DNA from: Usnea hakonensis
Lineage: Eukaryota > Ascomycota > Lecanoromycetes > Lecanorales > Parmeliaceae
Direction of reading: 5' to 3'
Length of the DNA: 64,000 nt
Assembly: GCA_013423325.1 (NCBI GenBank)
Contig: BLJB01000018.1
Location: forward strand, 46,385-110,384
A program made the translations under genes and the position numbers. The notes under the pieces are model-generated. The model saw nothing but the letters and a program-made list of their open reading frames with translations, was not told where the DNA came from and searched no databases. Positions 1 through 10,275 of the stretch are shown here, piece after piece. Each line of letters opens with the position of its first letter. The first letter of the stretch is position 1.

Positions 1-52
1 CTTCCCCGCCATTTGAGGATGTTAAGCAGAAGGTTCACTTCCACCCAAGGCT
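1..52 (-). other. group I intron rnl-i2, 5' end only
   Basis: The first 52 bases, read on the minus strand, contain GTGAACCTTCTGC and CATCCTCAAATGGCGGGG. This resembles the start of cox2-i2 (GTGAACCCTCTGC, then ATCAAATTGCGGGG). The rest lies outside the window. Confidence 0.6.
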
Positions 53-280
53 TAGTACCTTATCGTGTTACGTCTGATTGTTCAATATTCATATCTAGGC
101 CTTCCGAGAACAAATACCCACTGATAGATTCTTCACGAACCCCCAATGTCCGCAAAAACACCTTGTTCCTTACCCCCTTACAGAGGTATGAAAGCAGTGC
201 TAGTTGCATGGGATCACAATTCTGTACCTCCTGATTTTCTATTTAAACTACCTACTTATATAGGTTTCGCGGAAACAGAT

Positions 281-1017
281 CTACCTCTTAAATCTTCCCT
301 TATATTTGATGCTTCATTCGGGCTCCGTGCAAGCCAAACTTGGGTTGCGGAGCAAGGGGATGATAAAGCTGAGGTCCTTATCCCTGAATTATTAACCATC
401 CATTTAGAATAAGCTTAGTATTAATAGCCCTTGCTTGATGCTCTGTTGCGAACGTAGTTGCTTGGGATGCTACGCAACCAGAGCAACAGCATCTCCTCCC
501 GCAAGGAGGTCCGCGTTGCTGGGGTACCCTCGCTTGTGAAACACAGCGTAGCAATCAGCAATCAGCAATCAGGGCTCAGCATCGCACCCATGATTGATTT
601 AATACTTGTTATTCTGCACCATTTCAGGTGGGGCCTGACTATATCTTAAGCTTGCATTGATTTAAGCCAACCAACTTCTAGTCGATGAACTGCACACCTT
701 ATTCTGCAAAGAGAGCTAGAGCCCGTTAGGAGCTAGAGCCTACAAAAAAGGAGCTTGGCTGCGGATTGTCCATTAGATCTCTCATATGGATCTCGATTTT
801 ACCTTACCACGAGTCATTACCTGTGCCGCCAAAGTATTGCTACTCTGGTTTGGTTGAGATCCCTGTTAGGATATTCCCGCAATTTGATGGTTTATAGAAA
901 TATATATATATATTTTTGCTTCGCATGCTTCGCAGCAGTAGGTTCACTCTGCAAATAAAATCTATATTATATATATATTCCACTTGCTGGCCTTAATAGC
1001 AGCTTACACTATCACTT
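281..1017 (-). other. group I intron rnl-i1
   Basis: The exon ends GCTGGT and the intron ends TAG. Core marks on the minus strand are a CAGTTCATCGACTAGAAG block near 675 and AGATATAGTCAGGCC near 640. Long stretches, such as the block around GGTAATGACTCGTGGTA near 810, match cox2-i2, so the two are one intron family in different genes. GC repeats and an AT hairpin are inserted in peripheral loops. The exact 3' border is an estimate. Confidence 0.75.
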
Positions 1018-1926
1018 ACCAGCTATCTTAGTCAGTATTGTCTTTCACTCACTTACCACAGCTCTTGGGATGCTTATGCAACAGCAACCCCTTCGAACCT
1101 TTATAGCCCTGGCCATAGTAAGATCACTAAGCTTCGGGTCTAATACCTGATACTACATCATTTATGTTATGGTTGTCTTATCTTCGCAGCTGTAAAGCAG
1201 TACGCCTAATTCTAGGTCACCTGTAAAACTGCTCGCATCAAGTATTAACTTGCTGACCCATTATGCAAAAGGTACACTTTAGTTTTTATGTCAGATTCCA
1301 CTAAAGCTGCTTATAAAGTTGCTATTTCAACCATTTCCCTCACGGTACTTTTTTCGCTATCGCTTATATACCATATTTAGTCTTAGAGGAAGGTTCCCCT
1401 AGCTTTCAAGCTGATATGCACTCCACTTTACTTACTACAGACTTGACTCCTTTCATTCACATTACTTAGAGTATCTCGTTTGATTTCTTTTCCTGAGGCT
1501 AGTAAGATATTTCAATTCACCTCGTTTGATTATATAATTGCTTACTAGGGATTAACATGCCGTATCTTTCGTAACGCATAATGGCATGAATTCAGCCGAC
1601 GGATTTAACCCCAGTCTGGCTCCCTTTTGGTATATAGCTTTTGGTTCCATAACAGCCTCTTTGTATACTTACCTGTCATCTTACCCCTTTAACCGCGTTA
1701 GCAAGATAAAGGGAATGACAGAAACAATACTTTCTATATCGTATGCACTACTACTGTAGATTAAACTTACCATCAGTGTTCTTATAGCCCTTTGGATTAT
1801 AAGCTTAAATGGTACTAAACCTAGGCCCTTGCTTAAATCTTCTTTTGCTGTTGTTGCGGAGCAACATCTTGCACTGAGCAAAATAAGGTATGCATCCGCT
1901 CCTTTCTTCTATTTAGCTAGAGTTAT

Positions 1927-1997
1927 CGGGTCATTATGATTCGAACATAACAATTCCTCAACCCAAATGAGACGCCTAACCAACCTGGCTCTAACCC
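1927..1997 (-). tRNA. trnP(ugg): tRNA-Pro(UGG)
   Basis: A cloverleaf folds on the minus strand. The D arm is GCC...GGC, the anticodon stem TCTCA/TGAGG, and the loop TTTGGGT has UGG at 34-36. The T arm is TTATG TTCGAAT CATAA, and the acceptor GGGTTAG pairs with the 3' GACCC end. It sits directly upstream of rnl. Confidence 0.85.
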
Positions 1998-2651
1998 GAA
2001 TATGTGTTCTTGCTCCGCCCGAATGAAACGAAGTTTCCCATTTAAAGCATAGCAGGGCACCCTTAGATTAAATCGAAGGAAGCATGGGCCCCTTACTGCG
2101 AGGGTCATAACCCTTGTCTTGCAGAGCATCCTGTCTGCTGGGCATCTAAGGATAACAACCCTTGGTACCCTCACCCCCCTTGCTTTTGCTGCGAGTCGTT
2201 CCGTCACCCCAGCGAAGCAAGACGCTCACCCTTGACGGAGGTATGCGATGTACCATCAGCAAGAGAAACACTGCTTGCGGAGCATAGGGCTCAGCATCAA
2301 GTATGTGTTGCCCATCGGGGGGGAGGAAGCATCTAAATAAAATATTATGGTTTGCTTTGCGACGCTCCTTGGCTGCTGATTGCATGATGCTCCGCAAGGA
2401 GGTAAGCAACGCAAGAAGGCCATGAGAGGGTACCCTCACCTTCATCAAGGGTAAGGGCTACATATAATATTCTATGTTGCTTTTGCTACGCAACCTGATG
2501 AAGCAGAGCATCATGTTTTGCTTTGGAGCTTTATGCCATGCCCGGAGGAAACATCATACATAGAATGAAGGATCCCGCAAGGGCTAATAAGGGCTAATAA
2601 GCATCAACCATGGAGGGGGAATCGCGAAGCAGGCACATATAAGCCAACTAC
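1998..2651. repeat. intergenic GC-repeat mosaic between trnP and trnS
   Basis: I see no gene here. The stretch is a mosaic of the short modules found all over the window: GAGGGTACCCTC palindromes (2165 and 2430 regions), TTGCGGAGCAT types, CATCGGGGGGG near 2310, and part of an AT hairpin (TAAATAAAATATTATGG near 2335). GGGCTAATAA is tandemly repeated near 2580. Confidence 0.7.
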
Positions 2652-2735
2652 AGAGAATATCCGATTCGAACGGATGTGATTAGATTAACCAAATAAGTTT
2701 CAAGCTTACCACCATAGACCACTCGGTCAATTCTC
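2652..2735 (-). tRNA. trnS(uga): tRNA-Ser(UGA)
   Basis: A class II tRNA with a long variable arm. The acceptor GAGAATT pairs with the 3' ATTCTC end, the anticodon loop CTTGAAA gives UGA, and the T loop is TTCGAAT. It is transcribed with the neighbouring genes on the minus strand. Confidence 0.9.
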
Positions 2736-3125
2736 TTGAGATGACTCTTATCATGCTTTGTTGCGGCCCTAACCTCAACTACGTTGATGGGCTCAGGGCT
2801 GGTCATAAAGCAAGGAGGAAACAAGGGAGTAAAGCAAACATGTGTTATTAGCTCTTGCTCTGCTTAATCCGGTTGCGTAGCAAAAGCAACCCAAATTTTA
2901 GTTTAGATTGCATGCTTCCTCCGTGCCATAAAATGCAAGGAAAAAGAAGTCAAAAACAAAGATAAAGCTATATCCCTGTGCCATTGGCAAGGGGGGGACA
3001 TAGGGTACTGCGTATCAGTGCTTCCTCCCCCCCGATGGGCATCTACTTATATATGTGGTGGATGCATTGCTGCTAAGAGATTATCCTTTGCTTGATATAT
3101 GCGTAGGCAGGGTAGGCAAGGATGA
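2736..3125. repeat. intergenic GC repeats between trnS and trnI
   Basis: No gene is seen. The modules are again the GC hairpin series (TTGCGTAGCAAAAGCAA at 2872, CCTCCGTGCC at 2918, CCCCCCCGATGGGCA near 3030). There is an additional run of six Gs near 2992. Confidence 0.6.
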
Positions 3126-3192
3126 TTCCTCAGCGATTTGAACGCCGAACCTATCCTTATCAAGAATATACTTTACCAATTAAGTTAAGGAA
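3126..3192 (-). tRNA. trnI(gau): tRNA-Ile(GAU)
   Basis: The acceptor TTCCTTA pairs with TGAGGAA. The anticodon stem TATTC/GGATA encloses the loop TTGATAA, giving GAU. The T arm reads GGCG TTCAAAT CGCT. Confidence 0.85.
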
Positions 3193-3418
3193 CCTTTATA
3201 CCAAATCCTCTTCAGGTTGTTTAGATAGGGCTCTCTGTAAGGAGGGTAAGGGAGAACGTATTAGGAGTATGTTACCATTAACAGTTGGATAACTGAATGT
3301 TCTTATTGCGTAGCATCCAAAGGGCTCCGCAAGTAGGCCCTTGGTATGCATACCTTCTTGCAGAGCATCAAGGGTAAGCAACAGAGCATCAGCATCTGGT
3401 TAATGGCCAATGGATAAC

Positions 3419-3498
3419 GGAAAAAAGATGATTCGAACATCCAGGCCCTAACGGGCAATATTTAGCAAATATCCTGCCTTACCAATGGCGATTCTTCC
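3419..3498 (-). tRNA. trnS(gcu): tRNA-Ser(GCU)
   Basis: A class II tRNA with a long variable arm (about CCCGTTAGGG). The acceptor GGAAGAA pairs with TTTTTCC, and the anticodon loop TTGCTAA gives GCU. Confidence 0.88.
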
Positions 3499-3567
3499 TT
3501 CCCCTACTAGTTAGGTTGCTTGCTTACCGAAGGTATGCAGAGCAAGGGGGTAAGCCAAACCAGCTAC

Positions 3568-3639
3568 GGGTAAGACCGGCTACGATCCGGCATAATCCTT
3601 CTCGACAAGAAGAAACTTTACCAATTAAGTTACTAACCC
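3568..3639 (-). tRNA. trnD(guc): tRNA-Asp(GUC)
   Basis: The acceptor GGGTTAG pairs with CTTACCC (one mismatch). The anticodon loop TTGTCGA gives GUC. The T arm is CCGGATCGTAGCCGG, with an unusual T loop. Confidence 0.82.
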
Positions 3640-3864
3640 TGTTGCTTATTACCAAGCATCCTCCCACCGAGGATGAATAGCAGCTGCCAAAAGTCAAATA
3701 CCCGGACAGCCTCTTTATAAATATATAGCCCTTGCGGAGCACTCGGTGGTTTGCTATTTAGTTGCGATGCTCCTTGCTTGGGATGCGATACTCCTTTTGC
3801 TTTGCAAGGAACATCAGCAACCATCGCAAAAGCAAGAGGCATGAATCCTCTTATCAATGCATTT

Positions 3865-3934
3865 ACGGGCAGCCGAATTTGAATCGACACACTTCATTTG
3901 GAAGACGAACGCACTACCATTATACTATGCCCGT
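3865..3934 (-). tRNA. trnG(ucc): tRNA-Gly(UCC)
   Basis: The acceptor ACGGGCA pairs with TGCCCGT. The anticodon loop CTTCCAA gives UCC. The T arm contains TTCAAAT. Confidence 0.88.
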
Positions 3935-4046
3935 TATAACTACATTTTCATTTTACCCCGCATTCCCTTTGGTCAGCGAAGCATGACTTATAACGCTGCA
4001 TAGCTACCCACACATCGTAGATGAGGGTACCCTCGCGTAGCAAGGG

Positions 4047-4089
4047 CTATAAATAAAATATTATATATTGCTACGCAAATAATATTCTA
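4047..4089 (-). repeat. AT hairpin element with a GC hairpin nested in its loop
   Basis: The fixed ends CTATAAATAAAAT and ATTCTA flank the arms AATATTAT/ATAATATT. The loop holds a complete TTGCTACGCAA hairpin. This is a clear case of one repeat family inserted in another. Confidence 0.75.
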
Positions 4090-4145
4090 CTTGCGGAGCA
4101 TCTATGCAGGGAAGGGTAGCCAGAGCAGACTATATATAGCCAATT

Positions 4146-5449
4146 CTAGGATCCTCAGTAGTAAATAGATACGAAGAGGATTAACCATACAACATCCACA
4201 AAATGTCAATACAGTATAGAAGATTCTAAGCCGAGATGATGGTTCTCAGTGAAGTGATAGGCTAGTACTCTTCATAATCCTACACCTATGAAGGCAGTTC
4301 CTATCAAGACGTGTACAAATATAAGCCGAATGAAATGTTTCAAAGCTTTACAGCCTTGTTCAGACTATGTATTCATCTATTGCGTCATGGCCTACTTTTG
4401 CTTGCGTTGTTTGGGTTGCGATGTTCCACAAGTAGTTGCTTGGGATGCTACGCAACCAGAGCAACAGCAACACAGCAATCAGCATCGGGAAACTCCGTTC
4501 CCCCAAGCAAGAAGCAGCCAAGGAGCGATCATCATGATGTAGAGTTCTAGTCGTTGAACCTTTATAGCCCTTCCTCCGATCTGCTGAGCCCTTTGTAGCC
4601 CTAACGCTATGCGGATGCTGATACTTCTGGAGTGGCATCCCATTATGCAATACATACATATCAGCAAGGGAGAGGCTATCATAGGTAGCAAATAATCTTA
4701 ATCGCACTAGAAACCTACGGTTTCTGGGGAGGGGAGTCAAAGACTTTCTTGCTAGCTTCTCTATTTGCAATACCCTAGGGTAAGGGAAGGGGGCTACATT
4801 ATGTCATTAACCCGTGAAAACCAGTACCGAAGTAGAAGCAAGAACCGTATGTACTGTCCGATAATGTGAAGGAAGATACAGTGTACTCAACACCTTGTAG
4901 GCTGGTAAAGATTAAGGCCAAGATAACTGTAAGTACTAGACCATACAAGACTCCACTTCTGTTACCTTGTATTAGGCTATGATGGGCATAAGTAACTGTG
5001 AAACCTGAAGATAACAATAAAACTGTGTTAAGTAGAGGTAGCTCAAAGGGATTTACTGAATCTATACCCATTGGGGGTCATTGGGCTCCCATTTCTACAG
5101 CAGGTGACAATGCGCTATGGAAAAATGTCCAAAATATAGCCAAGAAAAATAACGCTTCACTTACTATAAATAAGGCTACACCCATATTTAGCCCTCTTTG
5201 TACAGCGAGAGTATGATTACCTAGGTATGTTGCCTCACTAATCACGTCTCTAAATCAAAATGACATGGATAACACCACTAGGGTTAAAGCCATGTATACA
5301 AAGTCCTGTGCTAAGGAGAAGCCGTGCATGGTTAATACACCCGAGGTTGTAAGGGATAATAAGGAGATACATGTAAAAATAGGCCAAGGCGAAGGTGATA
5401 CAAGATGAAATGGATGAGCTTGGAAGCTACTCCTCACTAAGTTAGTCAT
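4146..5449 (-). CDS. cox3: cytochrome c oxidase subunit 3 (two exons)
   Basis: Cox3 is a core membrane subunit of complex IV. Exon 1 is 4810-5449 (ATG start) and exon 2 about 4146-4315 (stop TAG). The protein opens MTNLVRSSFQAHPFHLVSPS, has the family block RDVISEATYLGNHT and the glutamate-bearing FIVSEALFFLAIFW helix, and ends YWHFVDVVWLILFVSIYYWG. Several Trp codons are TGA, including the one after VVLSMSF, which confirms code 4. The total of about 269 residues is normal for fungal Cox3. The intron falls after the conserved GTGFHGL and exon 2 resumes with HVLIGTAF. The gene lies downstream of trnV and shares its strand with nad6. A diverged copy of its start plus a trnV relic occurs at 43.7-44.7 kb. 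Confidence 0.95.
4316..4809 (-). other. group I intron cox3-i1
   Basis: About 494 nt inserted after HGL of Cox3. Core marks on the minus strand are GGTTCAACGACTAGAAC near 4545 and CATAGTCTGAAC near 4360. No endonuclease ORF is seen. GC repeats (GTTGCTTGGGATGCTACGC, reading plus near 4435) fill a peripheral loop. Confidence 0.8.
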
Positions 5450-5505
5450 GGTTTATTAAGCTTATATGTACATTCGAAAACACAGCTGCTGGGCTATTTA
5501 CAGTA

Positions 5506-5574
5506 AGGAATAGGTGATTTGAACACCTGACCTTCCGTGTGTAAAACGGTTGCTCTACCATTGAGCTAATTCCC
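5506..5574 (-). tRNA. trnV(uac): tRNA-Val(UAC)
   Basis: The acceptor GGGAATT pairs with TATTCCT. The D arm is AGCTCAATGGTAGAGC, the anticodon stem CCGT/ACGG holds the loop TTTACAC (UAC), and the T arm is AGGTG TTCAAAT CACCT. It lies just upstream of cox3. A degenerate relative lies upstream of orf279. Confidence 0.9.
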
Positions 5575-6042
5575 TTATATCTGGCTTATGTTTCCCTCTA
5601 CATTTTGCCTTATTGCTTGCTTTTAGCCGCAGAGTGTAATCTTATGGCCTTTGCAAATTACATGAAGAGCATCAGAGCTAACATCGCCGGAGTTGCTACG
5701 CAAGATGAAGCCGTAAATTCATGTAAAGTAAGGGGATGCCATGCTCCGCAAGCAAATACTTACCTTACATGAAATCCTAGCTAGGCCCTCCACGCTGCAA
5801 CATAGCCAGGCCTTTCTTGCGTGTTGCTTTTGATGCTGATGCTTTTGATGCTCCATTATGCATATGCAACAAAAAATAGGGGTAACCTCAGCAGCCCCCC
5901 GATGGAGGAATAAACTTCGTTCAAGAAGTTATGCAAAACATAGGGCTATCTAGCCATATATATTTTTACTTGCGGAGCATCGTAGGGGATTTACCCCTTA
6001 TTTGGTCCTTCCCTCCTTTTGCTTTGCAACTCGAGGGTTGAT
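5575..6042. repeat. intergenic GC-repeat region between trnV and trnQ
   Basis: No gene is seen. It contains many GC modules (TTGCTACGCAA near 5692, TGCTCCGCAAGC near 5740, CCCCCCGATGG near 5895). Confidence 0.6.
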
Positions 6043-6112
6043 AAGACCTACGGGATTTGAACCCGTATAATGATGATCAAAAGTCACAGATTTTACCGTT
6101 AAACTAAGGTCT
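6043..6112 (-). tRNA. trnQ(uug): tRNA-Gln(UUG)
   Basis: The acceptor AGACCTT pairs with AGGTCTT. The anticodon stem GTGAC/(C)ATCA holds the loop TTTTGAT, giving UUG. The T arm is CGGG TTCAAAT CCCG. Confidence 0.88.
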
Positions 6113-6423
6113 CTGGTTGCGAAAGGTACCCTCGCATGCAAATTTTACCTTTTATTTGCCAGCCCCCTTACATTGCATTACCCCTGTTGCTTCGCTTGGG
6201 TTGCGGAGCAACCATCGCTCCTTGCAAGGCAAGAGATGCTTTGGACGCTACGCGACAAGAAGTTTCCCGAGGAATGAAGCATCTCTGAATATTGTAGGTT
6301 CTCTTTGCCATTTGCTTGCCACCTTTTGCAACTGCATCAGCAAGGGCCACCAAAGAACCCGTCATACATAGTATGAGGGTATGCAATGCTTCCTCCGGGC
6401 GAGGGTACCCTCGCAACTACAGA
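6113..6423. repeat. GC-repeat block between trnQ and nad6
   Basis: The span is a run of modules: AAAGGTACCCTCGC, TTGCGGAGCAACCATCGC, CTTGCAAGGCAAGAGATGC, GAAGTTTCCCGAGGAATGAAG and GAGGGTACCCTCGC. A very similar block occurs at 42165-42290 in nad1's 5' flank. No gene is seen. Confidence 0.65.
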
Positions 6424-7104
6424 CTAATCCTTCTGCTTGATTGTAATAACGATGGCTCCAACCATAGCTAGTAGTAGTATTATGGAGGTAAGTATAAGCC
6501 AGATAGAGTAGCTAGTATACATGATGTTACCTATACTGGTTATATGGGTTGTTTCTGCCAAGCTTCCATCTCAGATCTTGGAAGTCACAAACATTACTTC
6601 GCTACCACCATTACTTGTAGAAATTGATGAGTAGGGGGCTAATGCACTAATGAATCCATCAAGGTATCCCGAATTATAAGTCTCATTGGGCATAGCATTT
6701 CAGCTATATATGTCTTGTGCAGCAGCCGAAGGGGGTAAGACCTGGTGTACAAAGTAGCTAAAAGACACAGTTACCAGTAATCCTAGCGGTAAACTGTTGC
6801 TAGTTTGGCTCAGGAGTTCGGATATCCTCACATTGATTAGCATTAGTATAAAGAGGAACAGTATTGAAACCGCCCCAACGTAGACTAATAGATACGAGAG
6901 ACCTAGGAAGGCCATACCCAAAACCAGTAGATAACATGCTATACTTAAGAACAGTCCTATTAGGAACAGCACGGAAACTATAGGGTTCTTACTAACTATA
7001 ACGAAGATACCAGATAAGATAGAAGCCAAGGATAATATGTCTAAGGCTCCTGCCCTGTAACCATTAGTGAAAGTCTCATTTATAAGGACTAAGCTGTTTA
7101 TCAT
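6424..7104 (-). CDS. nad6: NADH dehydrogenase subunit 6
   Basis: Nad6 is a membrane subunit of complex I. It is one exon of 226 codons plus TAG, starting at an ATG. The family block LGLSYLLVYVGAVSILFLFI is at about residues 68-87, and the C-terminus is YSIWLILTSIILLLAMVGAI followed by VITIKQKD. A TGA Trp codon follows QDIYS. Five or so hydrophobic helices are evident. There are no GC repeats in the coding part, although both flanks are full of them. It lies between a tRNA cluster and trnQ, all on the minus strand. Confidence 0.93.
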
Positions 7105-7752
7105 GCTTTAACTATGATGTAACATGCTCCGTAAAGCAGAGGTTTATATCTGGCGATTCAACTACACAGCCAAAAATCCACCTACTTCCTTCCATCCCGG
7201 ATAGCCCATTGCTTTGCATACCTCCGGTAAGTGTCGCGGAGCGACACAGCACGCAACTCAAAGCTGAGGGTGATGCATATCTTCTTGCTTGCGTTGTGTA
7301 AGGCTCAGCATCGCAGTAAGCAACTCGCAAAGCAAGGGAGGGTACCCTCGCTGTGCAGAATATTATATGTAGCCCTAGCAGAGCATGAGCAAGTAAATAA
7401 AAGATGTTGCAAAGCAAGGGTTACGTAGTATCGCAGAAGATTATAGAATATTATATGTTGGCGAAGCCAACACCATCTTCGATGTGTGGAGGAGGTAGCT
7501 AAAGGGATGAGGCTTATAAGAATAACGTGTCCATACATCATCGATGTAAGGGTGACTTAATGGAACGACCCCAAGTAAGAAGGAGCGTCGCTAAGTGCTT
7601 ATGCAACGGCTAATTCCTGCAAGATCTGATTAGGAAGCATGATGGCTTCGCCAACATAAAGTAACATGTTGCTGGGGTACCCATGCTTCGCAAGCGCAGT
7701 AATCAGCAAGTAACATAAAGTCAAGTGTATATATGTAAGGTGTTAACAAACA
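7105..7752. repeat. repeat-rich spacer between nad6 and trnR
   Basis: No gene is recognised. Features are an imperfect AT element (AGAATATTATATGT at 7357 and 7446), GAGGGTACCCTCGC at 7340, TTGCGGAG/TTGCGAAG hairpins and TTGGCGAAGCCAA at 7458. Confidence 0.6.
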
Positions 7753-7823
7753 AGCGCGTATAAGACTCGAACTTACAATCCTTGTGGCCGAAACACATCG
7801 CTTAACCAATTAAGCTAACGCGC
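7753..7823 (-). tRNA. trnR(ucg): tRNA-Arg, anticodon most likely UCG
   Basis: The acceptor GCGCGTT pairs with (T)ACGCGC. The D stem is CTTA/TAAG. The best anticodon stem is TGTG/CACA, with loop TTTCGGC, giving UCG. The T arm contains TTCGAGT. The anticodon stem has one mismatch at its base, so the identity is less certain than for the other tRNAs. Confidence 0.65.
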
Positions 7824-7912
7824 TGATAAAATATATAGCCCTTGCTTCTTGATACTACTTGCGAAGCATCTCATGAGGGTACCCTCACATATTATGTGGG
7901 GGGTAGCTACGC

Positions 7913-7984
7913 AGATAGATGACCGGTTTGCTTTAAAGCACAGGAAGCTAGATGACCGGTTTGCTTTAAAGCACAGGAAGCAAG
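7913..7984 (+). repeat. 33-bp tandem duplication
   Basis: The unit TAGATGACCGGTTTGC plus TTTAAAGCACAGGAAGC occurs twice in direct succession between trnR and trnN. Confidence 0.85.
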
Positions 7985-7988
7985 TAAA

Positions 7989-8061
7989 CAGCCCTTAAAG
8001 TGAATCGAACACTTATCAGGATATTAACAGTATCTCGCTCTACCGTTGAGCTACAAAGGCT
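7989..8061 (-). tRNA. trnN(guu): tRNA-Asn(GUU)
   Basis: The acceptor AGCCTTT pairs with AAGGGCT. The anticodon loop CTGTTAA gives GUU. The T arm is AGTG TTCGATT CACT. Confidence 0.86.
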
Positions 8062-8158
8062 ATAGATGCTCTGCTTCTTTCCTTGTGTTACGGAGCAACT
8101 CAGCATTACTTACGTAGCGGAGCGGAGCGTTTCACTTCACTTCACTTCATTTCACAAC

Positions 8159-8227
8159 AAGAGTACCTGGATTTGAACCGGGAATTTGAAGTTTGAAGCT
8201 TCCTGCTTTACCGTTAAACTATACTCT
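8159..8227 (-). tRNA. trnW(uca): tRNA-Trp(UCA)
   Basis: The anticodon stem GAAG/CTTC holds the loop CTTCAAA, giving UCA, which reads both UGA and UGG. The acceptor AGAGTAT pairs with GTACTCT. This agrees with the in-frame TGA codons at conserved Trp positions in all the proteins here. Confidence 0.9.
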
Positions 8228-8399
8228 TTACATTCTTGTTTGCGGAGTATCCCATGCTTCTTGCTCACCTGATCGCTTCGCTGGGTTGCTTGCGGAGCAT
8301 GAGGGATGCTGCGCAACAGAGCATCACCCCCCCACCAGCAAATGTGTTGCGGAGCAGCCAAATATATAGCCCTAAAGTAAGGGAAGAAAGGACGAAGTA

Positions 8400-8481
8400 G
8401 GAAACAAGAGATTCGAACTCTTAAAAGCTTAACGCTATTGAGTTTACAGCTCAACCCATCTTACCAATAATGGGAGTTTCC
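8400..8481 (-). tRNA. trnY(gua): tRNA-Tyr(GUA)
   Basis: A class II-like tRNA with a long variable arm. The anticodon stem TTGAG/CTCAA holds the loop CTGTAAA (GUA). The acceptor GGAAACT pairs with TGTTTCC. Confidence 0.88.
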
Positions 8482-8910
8482 TTAAATCCTTATGATCTCT
8501 GCTTCCGGCTTCGGCTTGCAAGGGTATAGAATTGCATTTATTTGCCAAGGACTATGCTGTTAGAATTGTCCATTTGCTGGCCTTTGCGAAGGCACAGGGG
8601 ATGCATCATACATAGTATGAGGGCTGCATACTTTCTTTTTTTGCGAGTTGCTTGCTTATCGAAGATATGCATGGCATCACCCTCCCTAATGAAGCATTGC
8701 ATACCTTCCTCGGGGGTAAGCAAGGAATGCTAAGCAAGGGTTAAGGGCTACCCATAATGGCCTGAAGGCTGTGTAGCAGAGCTCCTCCCTACCCAAAGAA
8801 CCAGTTGCGGAGCAACTCGTGCTTCGCATAGAATTCCTAGTATTTAGGAGAGAGCAGCTTTGCAACACCCTTAGATAGTAGCCTAAGGGATACGGGGTAG
8901 TTTTAATATT
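8482..8910. repeat. spacer between trnY and rns 3' end
   Basis: No gene is seen. It contains GC hairpins (CTTCGGCTTGCAAGG near 8505, GTTGCGGAGCAAC near 8806) and a small hairpin CCCTTAG...CTAAGGG just outside the rRNA 3' end (8869-8889), which could be a processing or termination signal. Confidence 0.5.
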
Positions 8911-9289
8911 TATTAATCCCGTGCAACTTCCGCTACACGAACCGTATTTCGACTTAACACCAATCAAAATCACGCATACGAAGACATCCTGCCCAAGTTT
9001 CTGGATCAAGTCATCCGGATTATAAATAGACAGTAGCCAAACTTATTGCACATACTTCTTTCGGCGCCTGACGAGTGGTTAGTACCTATCTGAGATTGGA
9101 TTCACCGTGCCATACTTATACACGATTACTAGTAATTCCTTTTTCATGTAGTCGAGTTACAGACTACAATCCATTGTCAGTTTATGTCCAGATTTGGGGG
9201 ATTAGCTCAATCTCGCGATTTCACACCCTTTTGTTAGGCCTACGTAGCACGTCTATAGCCCACAATATTCCATAGCGACCAAATTTACC

Positions 9290-9914
9290 ATACTTGATAC
9301 GTAGTATCATGCAACACCCTAGAATTCCACTTGCTGGATGCTGAGCCGCAGCCCTTCATTCGGGCAAGCAAGTCGTTCCTTTTGCTGAGCCCTGCGCTGT
9401 GTTTCTTTTGCTTGCTTGGGATGCTACGCAACCAAAGCATGGGTACCCTCGCAAGCATAATTATATAGCCTCTGGCTTGTATAGGAAGGTTTTGGTTTGA
9501 TAGTCTCTTTCGAGGCCCATTAGAGTACACCTTATATGCAGCCGCTGTGTTTTGCGAACGTAGTTTCAGCAACATGCATAAACTACCGTCTACTCGTTGC
9601 TCTTTTACAGGTTGCGAACTTCGTAACTTCGTTGTGCCCCCTCGCCTTCGGCTTGCGGAGCAAGAGTAATGAAACACAGCAAGTCTAAAGTTCTAAAGCC
9701 TGATTTAGATCCGCGATAACCCATTTCTCTTTCGATTATCTCTAGGCTTGTTACCTTACATGAATGATTAGTTCATCCACTAGTAGAATTACACATGCGC
9801 GCATGTGGAATTTTATTTATAGCCTTTCAGCTACAGTTTGGTACCTGGAGCTTTAGGGTGTTCCCGGAGTTTGATAGTTTATCCCACGCAAGCGATTTCC
9901 TATATACGCTCAGC
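9290..9914 (-). other. group I intron in rns, homologous to cox1-i1
   Basis: It begins GCTGAGCGTATATAGGAAAT directly after the exon CATGGCCT. Core blocks TCCGGGAACACCCTAAAGCT near 9860 and AAGAGCAACGAGTAGACGG near 9590 match cox1-i1 nearly base for base. The 3' border is only approximate. A GC-repeat block (9310-9430), another around 9600-9680 and an AT hairpin at 9784-9824 are inserted in it. Confidence 0.8.
9784..9824 (+). repeat. AT hairpin element, stem CACATGC/GCATGTG
   Basis: It has TAGAATT at the left and TTTTATTTATAG at the right. The stem is CACATGC/GCATGTG within AATT ends. It is one of the clearest copies, because this stem is not made of AT dinucleotides. Confidence 0.8.
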
Positions 9915-10240
9915 AGGCCATGATGACTTGTCTTAGTCCCTATTATCACATCCAATATAGCGGAGAACTGTCCTATATTCAAACTAGGACAAGGGTTTAC
10001 GTTAATTTAAGGGAACTAACCCCAGTCTCGCGACATTAACTGAAGACAGCCGTGCAACGCTTGTAAAGAAAGCATCAGCCTCACCTGTTGTTATGCAAGA
10101 TGCAAAGAGAAGCTCCCTAAGCTTCTAGCAAGACAGAGGCAAGGTGAAAGCTCTAAATATTCAAATTGTGGTAAGGTTCTTTGTGGATCATCAAATTAAA
10201 CAGTTGAGATAGGTAGATCTTCTCAGATTTTCCCCCTCCG

Positions 10241-10275
10241 AGAACCGTGCATGCAAGTTTCCTAGCACACGGCTC
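10241..10275 (-). ncRNA. group II intron domain V
   Basis: A hairpin with GAGCCGTG at the 5' side, a GGAAAC tetraloop region and CACGGTTC at the 3' side, about 40 nt before the 3' splice site. This matches domain V consensus length and shape. Confidence 0.88.

Larger units (their letters stand above)
1..1900 (-). rRNA. rnl: large subunit rRNA, 5' half (partial, two introns)
   Basis: This is the 5' part of the mitochondrial 23S-like rRNA; the gene runs off the left edge. Conserved blocks read on the minus strand include AGTACCGTGAGGGAAA near 1340, GTACCTTTTGCATAATGGG with GTCAGCAAGTTAA near 1250-1275, and CGAAGCTTAGTGATCT near 1125. Exon 1 is about 1018-1900 and ends at the GATAGCTGGT block. 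Exon 2 is about 53-280 and resumes with the CGCGAAACC block. A group I intron separates them, and a second intron begins at about 52. The 5' end is not sharply visible; it lies between about 1690 and the tRNA-Pro at 1927. GC repeats are present in the introns and near the 5' end but not in the conserved exon blocks. Confidence 0.88.

Noticed and set aside
146..412. A plus-strand ORF of 88 codons with a plausible protein-like composition
   Set aside because: It lies across the complement of an rnl exon (the CGCGAAACC block and the LSU helix after it) and the intron border, so it is an antisense shadow.
8911..8960. A possible second group II domain V
   Set aside because: The sequence is the 3' end of rns (the GTCGTAACA-like block and TGTAGCGGAAGTTGCACGGG), not an intron.
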